From contig NZ_LMWH01000278.1 in NCBI RefSeq assembly GCF_001507435.1, positions 62,001 to 126,000 of the forward strand: a stretch of 64,000 nucleotides of DNA, read 5' to 3'. This document shows, piece after piece, positions 60,077 to 64,000 of the stretch. A program made the translations under genes and the position numbers. Every line of letters begins with the position of its first letter. Positions within the stretch are counted from its first letter, which is position 1. Under the pieces are notes generated by a model. The model saw only the letters and a list, made by a program, of their open reading frames with translations, ran no database searches and was not told the DNA's origin. This DNA is from Streptomyces sp. NRRL F-5122. GTDB lineage: Bacteria; Actinomycetota; Actinomycetes; Streptomycetales; Streptomycetaceae.

Positions 60077-61843
60077 ATGACACCGGCGATGCGGACCGGC
60101 CCCGGCCCCTCTTCGGGAACGCCGGCGCCGGCACGACTGCTGCGCGCCGTCGGCCGGCCGCTCTCCTCGTTGCCGCTCGCGGCGGCGGTGCGGGGAGCCG
60201 TCGCACTCGCCACACCGCTGCTCATAGGCGTACTGACGGGTTGGGTCGTCCCTTCCGTGATCGCGGCCATCGGTGCCCTGTGGGCCGTGGGACAGGACGG
60301 TTCGGACCCCTATCGGTCGCGGGTCGGGCGGTTCGTCGCGCTGGGCTTGTCCGCCTCACTGGGCCTGGTCGGCGGTGAACTCGCGCTGCGCAACGGGCCG
60401 TCGGCGGTTGTGACGGCCTGTCTGGTCGTGGCGGCGCTGGTCGCGGGGGCGATCGGTCTGCGCGGGCGGATCTGGTCGGTGGCGGGCATGCACCTCCTGC
60501 TCGGCGTGACGATCGGCAGCGGGATCCCGGTTCCGGGGCCCTGGTGGCAGGCGCCTCTCGCGCTGTTCGCGGGTGTGGGCTTCGTCCTGGTCCTGTCGGC
60601 GGCCCCTTGGCTGTTGCGGCGGCACCAAATCGAGCGTGCCGCTCTCCTCGCCGTATTCCGTGCGGCGTCCACGGCGTTGGCGGCGGCCGGTACTCCCGGT
60701 GCCGCCGAGACCCGGCGGCACCTCACGGACGCCCTCGACAACGCCCACCAGGCAATGGACCGACACCTGACGGCCGCTCGGCGACAGCCGCCCGACGCAC
60801 GGGTCGAGCCGCTGCTTCGGGCGTTCCGGCTCGCCGTCCGGCTGGGCGAGGCAGTGACCACGCTCCAGTGGGAAGCACGCCCGCTCCCGGCGGTCGTCAG
60901 CCGGGTGCCGCTGGTGATGTCCGCTCGGCTGCTGCCGGTCCGCAACGACGGGGCCGTCCCCGTGGCGCAGGACTTCGCGCCGGACTCACCGGGGCTGCGT
61001 GCCCTCGCGCGTCTGAGCGTGACGGCCGACGCGGAACGCGTGGACACCGCCCTGGACGCCCCGGCCTCTCCACGCCCGGCCCGGCAGGCACATCTTCGGT
61101 ACGCCCTGCTGCTCGCCCTGTGCGTGCTGGCCGCGCAGGTGTGCGCCGGCCTCCTGCACAGCCCTCGCGCCTACTGGCTGCCCATGACCGTTGCCTTCGT
61201 GTACAAGCCGGACTTCGGACCGGTGTTCCGCCGGGCGTTGCACCGATGTGTCGGAACCGTCGTCGGCGTGGCGGCCATCGGGGCGGTGTCGATGGCGATC
61301 CACAGCACGTACGCGTTCATCGGCGTGGTGGCGTTCTTCGGTGCGCTGATGGCCGTCGGGGTGCGCCATCACTATGCGCTCGCCACCACGGGTCTGACGG
61401 CCGTGGTGTTCGTCCTCGTCGACCTGCTGGGTGATCACCGCGCGCTCTACGGTGCGCGCATCCTGGACACCACGCTGGCCGCCGCCCTGGTACTCGTCGT
61501 CCACTTCGTCGCCTGGCCCCGCTCCGCCCTCAGCCGTGCGGACAGCCGGACCCAGGCGGCGCTCGCCGCCGCCCACCGCTACCGGGACCTCTCCCCCACC
61601 GTCGGCCCCGATCGACGCCAGGCCCTGCGCCGCGACGCCTACCGCCAACTGGCCGACGCGCGCAGAGCCGCAGTACAAGCCCGCCGTGAGCCGGTCCTGC
61701 GCGGAACGGAACTGCCGGACTGGGAGAGGGCCATCACATCGGCGGAAGAACTCTGCGACGCCGTGACCGCGCGCGCTCTCCATGCCGCACCCGGTCCTGC
61801 GCCGCAGACCACCGTGAGCGTCGCTTCGAGCCACGCGATGTGA
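60077..61843 (+). CDS. FUSC-family (aromatic-acid-exporter-like) membrane protein
   Basis: 588 residues from ATG 60077 (ATG 60089 is possible). An N-terminal set of six helices (VALATPLLIGVLTGWVVPSV, VVAALVAGAIGLRGRIWSVA and others) precedes a cytoplasmic segment (~190-355). A second helix set follows (YALLLALCVLAAQVCAGLLH, VVGVAAIGAVSMAIHSTYAF), then a soluble tail. This duplicated arrangement is the FUSC/AaeB fold, associated with export of aromatic or fusaric-type acids. It is followed 10 nt later by a LysR gene. Confidence 0.82.
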   Translation: MTPAMRTGPGPSSGTPAPARLLRAVGRPLSSLPLAAAVRGAVALATPLLIGVLTGWVVPSVIAAIGALWAVGQDGSDPYRSRVGRFVALGLSASLGLVGGELALRNGPSAVVTACLVVAALVAGAIGLRGRIWSVAGMHLLLGVTIGSGIPVPGPWWQAPLALFAGVGFVLVLSAAPWLLRRHQIERAALLAVFRAASTALAAAGTPGAAETRRHLTDALDNAHQAMDRHLTAARRQPPDARVEPLLRAFRLAVRLGEAVTTLQWEARPLPAVVSRVPLVMSARLLPVRNDGAVPVAQDFAPDSPGLRALARLSVTADAERVDTALDAPASPRPARQAHLRYALLLALCVLAAQVCAGLLHSPRAYWLPMTVAFVYKPDFGPVFRRALHRCVGTVVGVAAIGAVSMAIHSTYAFIGVVAFFGALMAVGVRHHYALATTGLTAVVFVLVDLLGDHRALYGARILDTTLAAALVLVVHFVAWPRSALSRADSRTQAALAAAHRYRDLSPTVGPDRRQALRRDAYRQLADARRAAVQARREPVLRGTELPDWERAITSAEELCDAVTARALHAAPGPAPQTTVSVASSHAM

Positions 61844-61853
61844 GAATGTGGAA

Positions 61854-62777
61854 ATGGATCTCCAGGTACTGCGCTCCTTCCAGGCCGTGGCCGAGGGTGC
61901 GACGGTGACCGATGCAGCGGCGGAGGCGCACATCACCCAGCCGGCCCTGTCACGGGCCTTGAACCGGCTGGAGAAGGAGGCCGGTGCCGAACTCTTCCAG
62001 CGTGTCGGCCGTGTCCTCCAACTCACCCAGGCAGGACGTGTGTTCAAGGAGTACGTCGGCTCCGTGCTGGACAGCTACGACCGCGGCCTGCGGGCCGTCG
62101 CCGAGGTCGTCGACCCCGACGCAGGGGTCGTGTCGGTCGCCTTTCTGCACACTCTGGGCACATGGCTCGTCCCGAGACTGGTCACCGGCTTCCGCGAGTC
62201 AGCCCCGAAGGTCCGGTTCGAACTCCATCAGGACGGTGAGATCGGCCTGGCGCAGCACCTCCTCGACTCCACCGCGGATCTGACCATCACCAGCAAGGAT
62301 CCCGGCCACCCGTTGATCGCGTGGCGTCGCCTGCTCGTCGAACCCCTGCGGCTCGCCGTCCCCGCACGCCACCGCATGGCTCAGCGCCGCCGGGTCCGTC
62401 TGGCCGAGGTCGCCGACGAGCCCTTCATCGTGCTCAAGACCGGCTACGGGCTGCGCAGCGTCACCGAGACCTTGTGCCGTCAGGCGGGCTTCACGCCTGT
62501 GGTCGGCTTCGAGGGCGAGGAGGTCGAGACCCTGCGCGGGCTGGTCGCGGCCGGCCTCGGCGTCTCTTTGATCCCCGCCTCGTCCGGAACCACGGCTGGG
62601 GAAGACAACCCGATTCTGCCCATCCGCTACTTGGAGGTGACCGACGTCGACGCCGCCCGCGACATCGGCATCGCCTGGCTTGCCTCCCGCAGCCTCCCAC
62701 CGGCTCCACGGCGATTCATGGACCACGCGCTGAGTGCCACCGCCGACAGCCGCGGATCGCTCGCGCCCGGGGTGTGA
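61854..62777 (+). CDS. LysR-family transcriptional regulator
   Basis: 307 residues from ATG 61854 (MDLQVLRSFQAVAEGATVTD); the GTG at 61848 would add two residues. The helix-turn-helix is DAAAEAHITQPALSRALNRL. The effector domain has VVSVAFLHTLGTWLVPRLVT and a GLGVSLIPASSG segment. It is in tandem with the exporter rather than divergent, so control of the exporter or the malic enzyme is only a guess. Confidence 0.9.
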   Translation: MDLQVLRSFQAVAEGATVTDAAAEAHITQPALSRALNRLEKEAGAELFQRVGRVLQLTQAGRVFKEYVGSVLDSYDRGLRAVAEVVDPDAGVVSVAFLHTLGTWLVPRLVTGFRESAPKVRFELHQDGEIGLAQHLLDSTADLTITSKDPGHPLIAWRRLLVEPLRLAVPARHRMAQRRRVRLAEVADEPFIVLKTGYGLRSVTETLCRQAGFTPVVGFEGEEVETLRGLVAAGLGVSLIPASSGTTAGEDNPILPIRYLEVTDVDAARDIGIAWLASRSLPPAPRRFMDHALSATADSRGSLAPGV

Positions 62778-62827
62778 CGGGCGCGGCCCTCGGCCCCCGG
62801 CGCGGCATCGGAACGTCGAGCATGCCG

Positions 62828-63859
62828 TCATGCACCATGCTTGCGGCCTTGCCGGGATGTGCCCTCGCCCGTGTACACCGTTCCGGGCTCCGGAGGGTCG
62901 GTGGCGACGGCTTCCAAATCCTCCCAGGCCCGGGAGGGAAGGTCCCGCTCAGCCCAGCGGACCGCGGAGCGTACTTCCTGCGGCGTACGGAATCCGGCGA
63001 CGACACTCGCCACGGCGGGGTGCCGCAGCGGAAAGCGGATGGCCGCGTGCGGCAGCACCGTCGCATGGCGGCGGCAGACCTGTGCCAGGGCGCGGGCTCG
63101 GGCCAGCAGGTCCGGAGGTGCCGATCGGTAGTCGAAACAGGCGCCGTCCGAAGGATCGGGGTCACTGAGGAGACCGGAGTTGAAGGGTGCGGCAGCGACG
63201 ACGGACACCCCCCGGTCGGCGCACTCGATCAGGAGCGGCAGCACGGTCCGGTCGGCGAGGGTCCAGCGGCCGGCCACCATCACCACGTCCACGTCGGTCT
63301 CGATGACGAAGCGCATCAGAGGTGCGACCGAGTTCATGCCCACGCCGACGGCACCGATGACTCCCTGTCGTCGCAGTTCCGCGAGGGCGGGCAGCGCCTG
63401 TGCGACGGCGGTGTCCATGTGCTCGTCCGGATCGTGGAGGTAGACGATGTTGATGCGGTCGACCCCGAGCCGAGCACGGCTCGCCTCCAGACTGCGCAGA
63501 ACAGCGTCGCGGGAGTAGTCGGCGCGCCGGGTCAACGTGTCGGGCACGGCAAAGCCGCCTGCCGACAGATCGGAGCCGGTGGGGTGCGGATTCGGCACCA
63601 GCAGCCGGCCCACCTTGGTGGCGAGTGTGAACTCGTCCCGTGGCCGATGCGCGAGTGCCCGACCCAGCCGGAGTTCGGACAGTCCGAGCCCGTAGTGCGG
63701 GGCCGTGTCGAAGTGCCGCACTCCCTCCGCCCACGCGGCCTCGATGGTGGTGAGTGCCGCGTCGTCGTCGGCGGCGCGGTAGAGGTTGCCCAAGGGGGCC
63801 GCACCGAAGCCGAGTCGGCTGACGCGAACCGGGGTGCGGCCGATCGTGCGCACGTTCAT
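62828..63859 (-). CDS. aldo/keto reductase (D-threo-aldose / L-fucose 1-dehydrogenase-like)
   Basis: 343 residues. The catalytic tetrad is visible: Asp and Tyr in HFDTAPHYGLG, Lys in LATKVGRLLVP and His in VYLHDPDEH. The stretch FDTAPHYGLGLSELRLGRAL is typical of the L-fucose/D-threo-aldose dehydrogenase branch. The upstream partial amidohydrolase overlaps it by 4 nt, which suits an aldose-to-lactone-to-acid sequence. NAD(P) preference is not readable. Confidence 0.87.
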   Translation of the reverse strand: MNVRTIGRTPVRVSRLGFGAAPLGNLYRAADDDAALTTIEAAWAEGVRHFDTAPHYGLGLSELRLGRALAHRPRDEFTLATKVGRLLVPNPHPTGSDLSAGGFAVPDTLTRRADYSRDAVLRSLEASRARLGVDRINIVYLHDPDEHMDTAVAQALPALAELRRQGVIGAVGVGMNSVAPLMRFVIETDVDVVMVAGRWTLADRTVLPLLIECADRGVSVVAAAPFNSGLLSDPDPSDGACFDYRSAPPDLLARARALAQVCRRHATVLPHAAIRFPLRHPAVASVVAGFRTPQEVRSAVRWAERDLPSRAWEDLEAVATDPPEPGTVYTGEGTSRQGRKHGA

Positions 63860-64000
63860 GTGTCCGTTCCGTACCAGCGTGCCGCGGTGCCGCCGTACAC
63901 CGCCTTCGCCGCCGGCACCCAGCTGTTCGTCGAGCCGCGGCTGCTGCAGACCGCCAGCCTGGGCAGGGTCAGCCCGACCTGGTCCCCCAACCAGCTCGCC
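63856..64000 (-). CDS. amidohydrolase (fuconolactonase-like), C-terminal end only
   Basis: 47 residues are visible before the TGA at 63856-63858. They end AKAVYGGTAARWYGTDT, the usual last helix of TIM-barrel amidohydrolase-2 proteins such as L-fuconolactonases. The stop overlaps the aldo/keto reductase start (ATGA). The rest of the gene is beyond the window. Confidence 0.6.
   Translation of the reverse strand, partial: ASWLGDQVGLTLPRLAVCSSRGSTNSWVPAAKAVYGGTAARWYGTDT

Overview
The window looks like a stretch of a Streptomyces chromosome or that of a close relative. Evidence: very high G+C with strong G/C bias at third codon positions, frequent GTG starts and 4-nt stop/start overlaps, a Streptomyces-order gas-vesicle cluster (gvpO-A-F-G-Y-Z), several SpoIIE-type phosphatases, and an Asp23/AmaP envelope-stress locus. 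I saw no rRNA, tRNA, CRISPR array, prophage or intact transposase. It reads as an accessory region in which several stress and catabolic modules are packed together, with a handful of decaying genes.

Layout. (1) 1-760: the end of a GNAT acetyltransferase and a relic of an NTF2-like domain. (2) 762-6182: a four-gene operon sfnG-ssuE-sfnB-ssuD that should take dimethylsulfone through methanesulfinate and methanesulfonate to sulfite. It is preceded by a leaderless cysteine-rich leader peptide with a recognisable promoter and is divergent from a LysR regulator. (3) 6810-11377: an ECF sigma factor with two Asp23-type proteins on one strand. Facing them are Asp23, a small membrane protein, Asp23, a DUF6286-like protein, AmaP and a DUF6131-like peptide. 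A CRP-type palindrome lies between the two arms. (4) 11589-15860: CsbD and a truncated gas-vesicle cluster with a broken gvpO and no gvpJ/L/S/K. (5) 16242-18490: a reductase fused to an NTF2-like domain, divergent from a LysR regulator. (6) 18688-30453: a ten-gene divergent catabolic cluster controlled by an IclR protein with two matching operators. It combines a hydantoinase-like amidohydrolase, a flavoprotein, a racemase, a CoA-transferase, a CitE-like lyase, a cyclase-family hydrolase, two MmgE/PrpD proteins and an MFS transporter. (7) 30699-41116: a dormancy/hypoxia-like island with an Acg nitroreductase, SHOCT protein, two CBS-BON proteins, multicopper oxidase, XRE-PNPOx fusion, DoxX protein and two universal stress proteins, with a relic of an IS200/IS605-like element. 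(8) 41376-58030: four SpoIIE-type phosphatases, one with two frameshifts, interleaved with two MarR-controlled detoxification units and a PucR regulator. (9) 58236-62777: malic enzyme, FUSC-type exporter and LysR regulator. (10) 62828-64000: an aldo/keto reductase coupled to a truncated amidohydrolase, probably L-fucose-type sugar oxidation.

How the parts work together. The sulfur operon is a self-contained route for organosulfur scavenging, probably sensed through cysteine-dependent translation of the leader peptide. Regions 3, 4, 7 and 8 are mostly stress, dormancy and partner-switching functions. Region 6 is the least explained: its enzymes form a plausible ring-opening, CoA-activation and C-C cleavage route, but the substrate cannot be read from sequence.

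Limits: all calls rest on reading the sequence and recalling protein families; no database search or alignment program was run.
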